Assembly: GCA_910579865.1 (NCBI GenBank)
Contig: CAJTXA010000014.1
Location: forward strand, 1-64,000
DNA: 64,000 nt
Origin: an uncultured Lachnospiraceae bacterium
GTDB lineage: Bacteria > Bacillota > Clostridia > Lachnospirales > Lachnospiraceae
Direction: 5' to 3'
Within the stretch, counting starts at the first letter, position 1. Each line of letters begins with the position of its first letter. The position numbers and the translations under genes are program-made. The notes under the pieces are model-generated. The model searched no databases. It had not been told where the DNA came from and saw nothing but the letters and a program-made list of their open reading frames with translations. Shown here in pieces: positions 1 to 8,067 of this stretch.

Positions 1-583
1 GTACAGGAATATGTAAATAAGCCGCTTTCTTTTCTAACTTTAACGTAGGAGAAAGTAACACTCCATCCTTTGGAATGGATCTTCCATGATACGGATAAGT
101 CACCCAAACCCATTTCATTCCATTATATAATTTTAGTTGAATTGAATTTTCTGTAAAAGCACGATACATTCCTTTATAAAAAACAGGAGAACCATTCACT
201 TTTCCTGCCTGAGAAGGAATGTTATTGTCTCCTTGTTTTCTTTCAAAAGAGGAATAATAACTCCTTGCTAATCCAATTGCAGTATTAATGGCAGCACGTC
301 GAAAATAAAGTGGAATTTTAGAAACACCTTCAATTTTCAGCTTCCATAAAGGTTCTTCCTTTCGGGCTTTCATCTCTTTTGTTCCAATACTATAGGTTTC
401 TAATATCCGAAGTACTTCAAAATTTCCTTGTTCCAAAAGTGAAGCTTCTTTCATCAAAATCTGATAATAATGCCAAACTACCTGATTATAAATCTGCTTT
501 GTCATTAAAATCCAATTTCGATGTCTGTCATAAAGTCTCAATTTATAAGTAAGTGTAATAGAACCTACTTTTCTTTCTGACAT
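1..583 (-). CDS. TnpB-like protein, N-terminal 194 residues, continues past the left edge
   Basis: An open frame starts at ATG 583-581 with the ribosome site AAAGGTGA seven bases upstream and stays open to base 1, so the gene is cut by the window edge. About two thirds of its residues match, by eye, the first 200 residues of the TnpB-like protein at 26436-27743. Shared blocks include RLYDRH, TKQIYNQVVWHYYQ, SIGTKEMKAR, KIPLYFRR, YKGMYR, ENSI-LKLYN and KWVWVTYPY. These cover the N-terminal helical and wedge part of IS605-family TnpB. The RuvC nuclease part and zinc finger lie outside the window, so it cannot be judged whether this copy is catalytically intact. Its promoter region is the apparently invertible segment at 644-1057. 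Confidence 0.8.
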   Translation of the reverse strand, partial: MSERKVGSITLTYKLRLYDRHRNWILMTKQIYNQVVWHYYQILMKEASLLEQGNFEVLRILETYSIGTKEMKARKEEPLWKLKIEGVSKIPLYFRRAAINTAIGLARSYYSSFERKQGDNNIPSQAGKVNGSPVFYKGMYRAFTENSIQLKLYNGMKWVWVTYPYHGRSIPKDGVLLSPTLKLEKKAAYLHIPV

Positions 584-643
584 AATACTCACCTTTCTGC
601 TTTTTTCTTCTAATTCCCTTCAAATTCCTACTAAATTAATAAA

Positions 644-672
644 TTTTCATAAAGGAATCCACTCTATGAAAA
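644..672 (+). repeat. Left recombination half of the inverted pair (lox-like site)
   Basis: The site has an 11-bp arm TTTTCATAAAG, a 7-bp core GAATCCA and an 11-bp arm CTCTATGAAAA. The two arms are imperfect inverted repeats of each other around an asymmetric core. This is the architecture of a tyrosine-recombinase crossover site such as loxP. The core is the exact reverse complement of the core in the right site. Confidence 0.7.
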
Positions 673-972
673 GATTAATTTTTATCAAAATAATAATCTT
701 ATTCTAAATTGACCAAAAGTTTGACGGTTCTTATTTTACTTCAATTAATTTTGTTTAATTTTTATAAAATAAGTAAAATTTTAGGATAAATAAAATAGAA
801 ATTTAAAATTTTAGAATTACAAAAAGCTTATAATGAAAGATTTTTTGACGATAATTTTGACGGTTTACTTTTAAAAATAAAATTTAAATATAAAATAGAA
901 TAATTAAAAATTTCTTTTTCTTATATTTTACTTTATTGTTGTTCTATAAATTAAAGTAAAAATAATTCATTC

Positions 973-1001
973 TTGACAAATTTGATAAGAACGACTATGA
1001 T
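973..1001 (+). promoter_or_regulatory. Sigma-A type promoter inside the invertible segment
   Basis: It has TTGACA at 973-978, a 17-bp spacer and TATGAT at 996-1001. The surrounding bases (AATAATTCA-T/C-TCTTGACAAAT) nearly match those around the promoter at 27859-27887 that precedes the other TnpB-like gene. In the present orientation it transcribes toward a small terminator-like hairpin and the decayed Rpn gene. Confidence 0.75.
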
Positions 1002-1028
1002 ATGAGACAGGGATAGAGCCAAATCTCT

Positions 1029-1057
1029 TTTTCATAGAGTGGATTCCTCTACGAAAA
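1029..1057 (-). repeat. Right recombination half of the inverted pair (lox-like site)
   Basis: The site has arm TTTTCATAGAG, core TGGATTC and arm CTCTACGAAAA. Twenty bases (1029-1048) are the perfect reverse complement of 653-672, and the extended 29 bp match at 27 positions. The arms are inverted repeats with one mismatch. Confidence 0.7.
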
Positions 1058-1058
1058 C

Positions 1059-1080
1059 CTACTATCTTCTAGTAGATTTT
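1059..1080 (+). terminator. Weak terminator-like hairpin just outside the invertible segment
   Basis: A six-base stem CTACTA/TAGTAG with a five-base loop is followed by ATTTTTC. It would stop rightward transcription from the promoter at 973-1001 in the present orientation. The stem is short and AT-rich, so it is only suggestive. Confidence 0.4.
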
Positions 1081-1330
1081 TCTAAAATTCTTTATTTATT
1101 TCCTAGATATTCCTCATAACCTATTATTATAAAGACAATTTCCAGTAGCATAAAATACAAAAAATCTTCTCTGTTTTTTACGCCTCTCGCTGACGAAAGC
1201 TTATCTTCATGTTATACTTTATGTAAAATATAAATATTTAACAAGAAAACAAAAATCCTTTTATAAAAATTTTCCTTAACCAAGAGATTAATAAGTTTAA
1301 CAACAGGAGGTACTTATATCTGATTTTTTA

Positions 1331-1947
1331 ATGAAACCCAAAATTGATTTTGCTTTTAAAGAAATTATGGCAGATCCAATCACTCGCTCGAATTGGTTTT
1401 TTATCTGCTATCCTAAAGCTAGACCCCAGTCAAATCAAAGAAACTCATCTATTAAATACCAATCTTCGAAAACTGCATGAAGATGAAAAACAAGGAATTC
1501 TTGGTGTTCGAATTTTAATGAATGATGATACTGAAATTGATATTGAAATTCAGCTTTCAGAACTAAAAATATGATGTTTTTAAAAAATGTGTTAGCATCA
1601 GTATCTTAGATTTCACCCTATTTCCAGAAGAATCCGAATTTTATTCTTGTTTTCGTATCATGGAAGAAAAACGGCTAGAATATGAAGCTAGAGAAAAAGC
1701 GATTCGAGATTATAATCAACTTATGTTCGAAGCAAAACAAAATGGTTGGAAAGAAGGACGAAAAGAGGGACGAGAAGAAGGAATTCAGGTTATGATTTTC
1801 GACAATTTAGAAGAAGGAATTTCAAAAGAAAAAATTCTTAAAAAACTTCAAAAGCGATTTTCTTTAACCGCCGAAAAAGCAGCTAACTATTATGAAAAAT
1901 TTGCTGAAAATGATTATAGTACAAAAAATATTTCCAACCAAAACTAA
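1331..1947 (+). pseudogene. Decayed Rpn-family (PD-(D/E)XK) recombination-promoting nuclease/transposase
   Basis: The gene begins with MKPKIDFAFKEIM after the ribosome site AGGAGG at about 1305. The frame is broken near 1388, because the family motif RIGFLSAILKL continues in another frame. Typical Rpn blocks follow (KQGILGVRILMNDDTEIDIE, QLSEL), then an internal deletion, a short block VSISILDFTLFPE, a second deletion, and the charged C-terminal helix EYEAREKAIRDYNQ with GRKEGREEG. Intact family members are about 300 residues. Only about 200 residues remain here, in several frames, so it cannot make an active protein. Family assignment is from recognised motifs. Confidence 0.75.
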
Positions 1948-2018
1948 TGCATCTATGATTTACTAAAATTTTTATTACAAGATACCTTTTACTTCCAAAT
2001 ATTCTATCTTATTCTTAA

Positions 2019-2055
2019 ATATAAGGATCGTACGCTCTGCAAACGATCCTTATAT
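2019..2055 (-). terminator. Terminator at the end of the polysaccharide operon
   Basis: A perfect 13-bp stem (ATATAAGGATCGT and its complement) encloses an 11-base loop. It lies 11 bp beyond the stop codon of the last operon gene. The T-run on the minus strand is short (TTTAAG), so it may act in both directions or weakly. Confidence 0.6.
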
Positions 2056-2065
2056 GAATAAAAAT

Positions 2066-4384
2066 TTAAAAATTCCCTTTTCCTTTTGAATAGTTAGAAA
2101 ATCTCCGTTCTTTTCCCTGAATTTTTCTTTCCAAAATACTAATCTTTCTTTCTAAATGATTGATACTTATACTTTTTCCTTCGATTACTTTATCCATCTC
2201 TTTTCGCATCTCTTCTACTTTACAAAAAATTTCTTCTAAAAATACTTTTCCATCTCTATAATTCTTATTTTGCTCCAATAAATCTGTAATCATATCATCT
2301 TTTTCTATCAATCGAATTCTTCCTTCTATCTGAATTTCTCCAGTAAAGTTTTCTGGTATTTGTAAATAATAAATAGGATCTTTTGTATAAAACATACTTT
2401 TCTTTCCTTCTACATAAATTGCATTTTCTGCAGCAATATGATCAAAACCTTGAATTTTTTCTATTGTACACTCACAAAATTCTCCCTCTAATGGGTCCCA
2501 TCTTAGTTTTTTCAAACCATTTTTGCCCTCTAAATTATACTTCACTGTAAAATGATGATCCAAAATAGGAACCTCTGTATATAATTTATTTTCTTCACTA
2601 AAACCATTGCCAAAATCGAGGTATAAGCTATTACATAAAACTCTTTGTTTTTTCTCTTCATTATAAATTTTATCCAAAGAAATCTCCCTTTCAGGCTGCT
2701 GATAAGCCTTCATTTGATTACATCCCAAATAAGAATCTGTAAAATAATCTGCCCACTTTCTAAATATCGCTTCATCTTCCTCTGATATCTGGAATCGTTC
2801 CATTAACTTTCTCCGTTTTAATAAACATTCCAATTTTTGTCCTTTTGTTGTATAGAGTTCGTTAATCGAACGCCATATAATAAATCTGCATGGAACATAA
2901 AATTCAAATATCCATTCGCAGTCAATCACGATATAAGAGTTTTGAACCATAAAAATATTATTTAAAATTAAATCTATATTCGCTGGCGAGATACATTCTG
3001 TCTCTTTTGTCCACTCTTCTTTTCCAAAAACCTTTGTAAAATCCTCTGTGTGGTAATTATATTGTACTGTAGCATCTTGAAAATAAATTCTAAAAAAAGT
3101 TTCCAACTCTTTTTCAATACACTCTGGCTTTTGAAGCAAAATATAAGATTCCATAAGACTATCTAAACTATCTTCATCTAAATAATCATATTTTAAGATT
3201 CCCTCTTGTCTTAATACTTTACCTTTTAAATTGTTCCAGCCCATTGTATTGTTTTTTTTCTCTATTTTCATTTGTTCATTTTGATAAATATTTTCAATAT
3301 GCTGTTTTGCAGATTCATTTAGTGCAAATTTCACTACCTCTTTCTTTTTCTTTCCTTTTTCAGTCTCCACTTCCCTAATTACTGTTGCAAGCTGATATTG
3401 CTTTTTTCTATCATTACTTATTTTCACATATTCTATTTCTGTTTCCGTTTTTTTCTTATCTTTTTCTGCTACTACCAAAAAAGAATTCGCAAATATAGAA
3501 AGAACACCTTCTTCTCTTAAGCTTCTACTTATCAACTCTTCATCAAATAAATGATATTTTTTCTCATCTAAATTTCCATTTTTCCTGCCATATCTATACT
3601 TTTCAATCGACTTATCTGTAAATATTTCATAAGGAAATTTATAATCTGGATAGGGATAGTAAAATTTCTGGTTATAGAATTCACACTTTTCTAACAAAAC
3701 TTGCAATTCCTTTTTTGAAAATGTTCTCACTTGATTATTCCCTAAATAACCATTTAACCCTAAAAAATAATTTCCTGTATGATCCTCTGATGCACCAGAA
3801 AAATATTTTAATCCCAATCGATTTTCAATTGCAATTATCACACTTCCAGATGGCTTTAGATACTCTTTTAAATGATTTAAAAAAGTCTCATATGGGGTAT
3901 CTCCTTCTGTAAAGCTCATTGCATATTCTAAAACACCATTTAATACGATATAATCAAATTTTTCATCCAATCTAATCGTATTTAAATTTCCTACTATAAT
4001 TTTTAAATTCTTATAAGATTTATGTCTTTCATAATTAATCTGTGCTCGCCTTTTGGAAAGCTCTACTGACACCACATTTTTTGCTCTTCTACATAAAACA
4101 CCTGTAATTGCTCCGCACCCAGAACCTATTTCTAAGATAGAATCCTGCTTGGTAAATGGATACCAATTTAATATATTTTCACGAATATGTGATAAATGGT
4201 ATAATGTGGTATATCCCATATTTTGTTTATATAGTTTTTCTTTCCAATCTATATTTTGTACTAGATCTAAAATATCATTTTCAATGTCCCCATCTGAATA
4301 ATTATCCTCTGCATTATAATAGTCTGCATTTATAACTGCCACATATTTCACTTCCTTTTCTTTCATCATTCCATCTTTATTCAC
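2066..4384 (-). CDS. WbdD-like chain-terminating methyltransferase with kinase-like and coiled-coil parts
   Basis: This 772-residue protein has an N-terminal class I SAM methyltransferase with motif ILEIGSGCGAITG (about residues 83-95) and an acidic VELSKRRA strand. A middle part has NIDLILNNIF followed by IVIDCEWIF, which resembles the catalytic and metal-binding loops of LicA/choline-kinase-like kinases. The C-terminal 60 residues are a charged coiled coil (KVEEMRKEMDKVI, ILERKI). Methyltransferase, then kinase, then coiled coil is the architecture of E. coli WbdD, which caps and measures O9a polysaccharide before ABC export. The next genes upstream are a Wzt-like ATPase with a carbohydrate-binding tail and a Wzm-like permease, as in WbdD systems. 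It overlaps the ATPase gene by 8 bp. The kinase reading is inference from two motifs. Confidence 0.7.
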   Translation of the reverse strand: MNKDGMMKEKEVKYVAVINADYYNAEDNYSDGDIENDILDLVQNIDWKEKLYKQNMGYTTLYHLSHIRENILNWYPFTKQDSILEIGSGCGAITGVLCRRAKNVVSVELSKRRAQINYERHKSYKNLKIIVGNLNTIRLDEKFDYIVLNGVLEYAMSFTEGDTPYETFLNHLKEYLKPSGSVIIAIENRLGLKYFSGASEDHTGNYFLGLNGYLGNNQVRTFSKKELQVLLEKCEFYNQKFYYPYPDYKFPYEIFTDKSIEKYRYGRKNGNLDEKKYHLFDEELISRSLREEGVLSIFANSFLVVAEKDKKKTETEIEYVKISNDRKKQYQLATVIREVETEKGKKKKEVVKFALNESAKQHIENIYQNEQMKIEKKNNTMGWNNLKGKVLRQEGILKYDYLDEDSLDSLMESYILLQKPECIEKELETFFRIYFQDATVQYNYHTEDFTKVFGKEEWTKETECISPANIDLILNNIFMVQNSYIVIDCEWIFEFYVPCRFIIWRSINELYTTKGQKLECLLKRRKLMERFQISEEDEAIFRKWADYFTDSYLGCNQMKAYQQPEREISLDKIYNEEKKQRVLCNSLYLDFGNGFSEENKLYTEVPILDHHFTVKYNLEGKNGLKKLRWDPLEGEFCECTIEKIQGFDHIAAENAIYVEGKKSMFYTKDPIYYLQIPENFTGEIQIEGRIRLIEKDDMITDLLEQNKNYRDGKVFLEEIFCKVEEMRKEMDKVIEGKSISINHLERKISILERKIQGKERRFSNYSKGKGNF

Positions 4385-5645
4385 AAGTCACTTTTGACTT
4401 CATATCAAAAAATCCTACTGTATTTTTATCTGATATCACTACTATATTACATAAGTCATATAATCGATGGTAAACTTTAAATTCTGCATCTTTATAACCA
4501 GTACACCCTAATGAAAGTAAATATTCTCCTCCTTGTAGATTCATTTCCTGCTCAAAAGTTACAATTCTAACCATTCCCTTTTCTTGTGGTGGAATATTTT
4601 CTTTTTCATACATTGTATTGGTTCCAGTTAATTCTGTACCTAATATATTTTTAATTGTATATGCAAATATTGGATCTTGTACATTCTGATGAAAAAATAC
4701 TTTTATCTTTATCTGAAACATAGTCCCTTTTTCTATTGTATTACTAATAACTCCATTCGAATCCATAATCGCAAAATCAATAATTTCTGCCTCTTTTTCA
4801 CCATACTCTAACACTTCTGGATTTACTTGAAGATTTTGCTTCCACATCTGATCCGAAAATTGTAATGGTTCCTCTTGAGCTGTATTTTGTATTTCTGTAT
4901 TGAGTTGATTTACCAGAAGTTTTTTATAAATATCTACAATTTCCTTTGGTTTCCCCTCTGCAAGTTTTCTTCCTTTATTTAAAAGAACTACTCTATCACA
5001 GTATTTACTAACACTGCTTAAATCATGACTAACAAATAAAATTGTTTTTCCCATCTGTTTAAATTCTTCAAACTTCCGATAACACTTCGCTTGAAAAAAT
5101 ACATCCCCAACTGATAGTGCTTCATCTACAATTAATATTTCTGGTTCAATATTAATTGCTACAGCAAATGCAAGACGCACAAACATACCACTTGAATAAG
5201 TTTTTACTGGTTGATATACAAAATCTCCAATATCTGCAAATTCTAAAATATCATTTAATTTTGCAGAGATTTCTTCATCTGAAAATCCAATCATAGTACC
5301 ATTTAAATAGATATTTTCTATTCCAGTATACTCCATATTAAATCCTGCTCCCAATTCCAATAACGCAGAGATTCTGCCATTTATTGTTACAACTCCTTCT
5401 GTTGCATCTAATACACCTGTAATTATCTTTAAAATCGTAGATTTTCCAGAACCATTCGTTCCTATAATTCCAACTGTTTCCCCTCTTTTTACATCAATCG
5501 TTACCTCTTTTAGTGCATAAAATTCACGAGATAAATTTGCATTTTTCTTTGTTAAACCAAGAGATTCTCTTAATCGATCAATTGGTTTATTATATAATCT
5601 ATATACTTTACTTAAATTTTCAACTTTAATTGCTGTATCATTCAT
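4377..5645 (-). CDS. wzt: Polysaccharide ABC exporter ATPase with Wzt-type carbohydrate-binding domain
   Basis: The ATPase couples ATP hydrolysis to export of an undecaprenyl-linked glycan. From the start chosen here, Walker A GTNGSGKST is at about 62-70, the signature YSSGMF at about 150-155 and Walker B LIVDEA at about 171-176. Residues from about 270 form a beta-rich C-terminal domain like the Wzt_C module that recognises the finished end of the polymer. The start at 5645 (MNDTAIKV) is preferred over an upstream ATG at 5675 because AAAGGA lies just before it and the overlap with the permease gene disappears. Together with the WbdD-like gene this implies end-group-controlled export. Confidence 0.88.
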   Translation of the reverse strand: MNDTAIKVENLSKVYRLYNKPIDRLRESLGLTKKNANLSREFYALKEVTIDVKRGETVGIIGTNGSGKSTILKIITGVLDATEGVVTINGRISALLELGAGFNMEYTGIENIYLNGTMIGFSDEEISAKLNDILEFADIGDFVYQPVKTYSSGMFVRLAFAVAINIEPEILIVDEALSVGDVFFQAKCYRKFEEFKQMGKTILFVSHDLSSVSKYCDRVVLLNKGRKLAEGKPKEIVDIYKKLLVNQLNTEIQNTAQEEPLQFSDQMWKQNLQVNPEVLEYGEKEAEIIDFAIMDSNGVISNTIEKGTMFQIKIKVFFHQNVQDPIFAYTIKNILGTELTGTNTMYEKENIPPQEKGMVRIVTFEQEMNLQGGEYLLSLGCTGYKDAEFKVYHRLYDLCNIVVISDKNTVGFFDMKSKVTCE

Positions 5646-5658
5646 TTTTCTTATTCCT

Positions 5659-7032
5659 TTACAAAAGATCTGCAAAATGTCTTTTTAATTTTCTAAAAAT
5701 ACTTGTACCAAAGTAAAAAACAATAATTGTTAAAATCCAATAGTATAGAGAATATCCCAAATTCTCATAAAAACCTATTTTATAAATAAGGGAATTTCTA
5801 TAGCCTTGTACAATATAATACATAGGATTTATCTTAAAAATCCACTGGAATTGTTCTGGAATAATTTCTATATTCCACATAATAGGAGTCATCCAAACCC
5901 CAATTTGGAGTATAATATTAATTAATTGTGTTAAGTCTTTCATAAAAACAACAATTGCACTTGTCAGATAAGATAAACCAAGCACAAAAAGAAACATACA
6001 TAAGGAATAATAAATAAGCTGTAAAGTGTAGAAATCTGGTATATATTCATTACAAGCATAAATAATAAGCATAAATACTACAAAAAAAATATGCACAAAA
6101 AAAGCGGATAACATTTTAATAATTGGCAAAATATTAATCTGAAATACTACTTTTTTTACTAAATAATTATATTCTACCATAGAGTTTGTCGCACCATTTA
6201 AGGATTCTGAAAAGAAAAACCAGGGAATCAAACCAGCCATTAACCATAAAGCAAATGGGACTTCTCCTACATCTCCATTTTTTAATCCAACTTGAAATAC
6301 AAACCAATAAACTAATATTGTTACAATCGGCTGAATAAACGCCCATATAATCCCAAGATAAGAACCAGCAAATTTCGTTTTAAAGTCATTCTTTGCCAAC
6401 TTCCAAATTAATTTTCTATTTTCATAAATTTCATAGTAATAAAATGCTATTCTTTTTGAATATAAAATAAGAAAAACTATGATACTGTCTAAAATAAGAC
6501 ATAAACCTACTTTGAGAAGAATTTCTTTTATGTGATTGGCATTTTCTGTGTACTTTTGAAAAGGAATTTCAGATAGATCTAAAAAAATATAAGGATCTCC
6601 CCCTTCTGTCTTAATCTGATAAATACCATTTTCTTCTCTATAAACTGTAAGCTGGGACAAATTTTCCTGTTTTATCCAGTTATTCTCCAACTCAATTTCT
6701 TTATTTTGATATTGAAACTTCAAATTTGATACTTGAACTGTTCCTTCTATTTCTGGAAAGTCAATACGAATATAGTTGGAACTTTCTGGAAATAAAAATA
6801 TCATCTCTTGATTTTTATTTATATTACTATATACTTCCCATACACTTTGTTCCTCTGCAAATTGTTCTGTTTCACTATAATAGATTTTATATTCCCCTAT
6901 TTTATCAGCCATCACTGTTATTTGTAGTTGAATATTAGTTATCTTTTCTGGCTGTACTTGTAGAAAAATTTTTATATTTAGGAAGAGTCCTATAAAAAGT
7001 AAGACTATAATGCCTATTTTTTTCTTTGACAT
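5659..7032 (-). CDS. wzm: Polysaccharide ABC exporter permease (Wzm/TagG family) with extra N-terminal domain
   Basis: The C-terminal 260 residues are a typical ABC-2 permease: a KLAKNDFKTKFAGSYLGIIW entry helix, then about six membrane segments including GLIPWFFF and YIVQGYRNSLIY. Unusually, it is preceded by about 190 residues: one membrane segment near residues 6-22, a roughly 150-residue beta-rich soluble part, and a second membrane segment near 170-190. The soluble part should face outside the membrane. Family members are usually about 260-270 residues, so this is a fusion or extension. It ends 13 bp before the ATPase start. Confidence 0.85.
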   Translation of the reverse strand: MSKKKIGIIVLLFIGLFLNIKIFLQVQPEKITNIQLQITVMADKIGEYKIYYSETEQFAEEQSVWEVYSNINKNQEMIFLFPESSNYIRIDFPEIEGTVQVSNLKFQYQNKEIELENNWIKQENLSQLTVYREENGIYQIKTEGGDPYIFLDLSEIPFQKYTENANHIKEILLKVGLCLILDSIIVFLILYSKRIAFYYYEIYENRKLIWKLAKNDFKTKFAGSYLGIIWAFIQPIVTILVYWFVFQVGLKNGDVGEVPFALWLMAGLIPWFFFSESLNGATNSMVEYNYLVKKVVFQINILPIIKMLSAFFVHIFFVVFMLIIYACNEYIPDFYTLQLIYYSLCMFLFVLGLSYLTSAIVVFMKDLTQLINIILQIGVWMTPIMWNIEIIPEQFQWIFKINPMYYIVQGYRNSLIYKIGFYENLGYSLYYWILTIIVFYFGTSIFRKLKRHFADLL

Positions 7033-7058
7033 AGCTTTGCATCATTCCTTTTTTCATA

Positions 7059-8009
7059 TTATATTAAATCAACTGTTCTGCTACCTATAAAATCACCATT
7101 TTCTATAATAAACTTTACTCTTTTTAATTTTTGATTTTCTCTTACATAAAATAAAAATCCGCTAAATAAATATTTCATATTTTCATAAAAATCACTTACA
7201 TCCTTCCTTGCTGTTAATGGAACTAATTTTCTTTCAACAACATTATTTTCGTATGTGATTTCAAGATATAATTTCGAATTGCTACTTTCCTTTTCTTCTA
7301 AAAATATCCATCCTCTTACCTCTTGACTAAAATCTTCTAAATTATATTTTAATAAATTGGAGTCTAATATATTTGAAAAATTCTCATTTTGTATATTTTG
7401 TCCCTCTACAATTCTTTCTCTTGTCCATGTGATATTATTTTTTATTACTTTTGCTGGAACCCCTCCTACAATACTATTTGCTGGTATATTATTTGTAACT
7501 AAACTTTCTGCAGCTATAATAGAATTTTCCTCAATTGTCACATTTTTTAATATTTTTGCGTTTAATCCTACCCATATATGATTTTTAAGAACAACACTAT
7601 AACCATAATTTATTCTTCTCTTTGTATTTAAATCAATAATAGAATGAAAATCTCCAGCTAATATTTTTGTTCCCGCTGCAAACATACAATCTTCTCCAAT
7701 GATAACTTTATTATTCATATCTGCTATTGAAATAGTTGTATTCTCAAATGTCGTGTTTTTTCCAATTTCCAAGTACGTATTATGTTCATCTATATAAATA
7801 TAAAGTTGCTCTTTAATTGCTATGTTTTCTTTTATTATAACACTATTGTTATTTCCAATAATCTTTACTGTCAAATTCCGAATATTTTGATTTTTCACAA
7901 TATCTATTTTATTATTACTACCACAAATATCAATTAAAACAGTATCTAAATCTAATTCAGAGATTCTATTATTGCTTCCTACTTCCTGAACTATCATTTT
8001 TTCCTCCAT
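7059..8009 (-). CDS. Hexapeptide-repeat (left-handed beta-helix) acyltransferase
   Basis: Repeated I/V-containing hexads span about residues 10-190 and end with the hallmark VLKNHIWVGLNAKILKNVTI, ENSIIAAESLV and NSIVGGVPAKVIKN. These are typical of O- or N-acetyltransferases that decorate glycans. The last 120 residues are a separate beta-rich part that I do not recognise. It lies between the permease and a large membrane protein in the same operon, so it probably acetylates a sugar of this polymer. Acceptor and donor are not deducible. Confidence 0.8.
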   Translation of the reverse strand: MEEKMIVQEVGSNNRISELDLDTVLIDICGSNNKIDIVKNQNIRNLTVKIIGNNNSVIIKENIAIKEQLYIYIDEHNTYLEIGKNTTFENTTISIADMNNKVIIGEDCMFAAGTKILAGDFHSIIDLNTKRRINYGYSVVLKNHIWVGLNAKILKNVTIEENSIIAAESLVTNNIPANSIVGGVPAKVIKNNITWTRERIVEGQNIQNENFSNILDSNLLKYNLEDFSQEVRGWIFLEEKESSNSKLYLEITYENNVVERKLVPLTARKDVSDFYENMKYLFSGFLFYVRENQKLKRVKFIIENGDFIGSRTVDLI

Positions 8010-8067
8010 ATAATAATAAATTTTCTTTCTTATCTAAACAACATCATCATAAATTTCTAAACGTTTT

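Larger units (their letters stand above)
644..1057. other. Putative invertible DNA segment carrying a promoter (phase switch)
   Basis: The segment is bounded by two 29-bp sites in inverted orientation (644-672 and 1029-1057) that match at 27 of 29 positions. The 356 bp between them are AT-rich with no convincing gene. They contain a consensus promoter near the right end that reads rightward, away from the TnpB-like gene at 1-583. Inversion maps position x to 1701-x, moving the -10 box to 700-705 on the minus strand, 116 nt from the start codon at 583. The paralogous gene at 27743 has the same promoter 115 nt upstream. As sequenced, the switch is therefore in the OFF orientation for the left gene. 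No recombinase gene is in the window. A MITE is the main alternative, but no target-site duplication flanks it. Confidence 0.7.

Noticed and set aside
720..900. Additional promoters at the TTGACG motifs inside the invertible segment
   Set aside because: Three TTGACG-like boxes occur, but none has a good -10 box at 16-18 bp.
644..1057. MITE with terminal inverted repeats
   Set aside because: No target-site duplication is visible, each end is itself a two-armed site with an asymmetric core, and the internal promoter fits the paralogous gene spacing after inversion. An invertible segment is the better explanation, though a MITE is not excluded.
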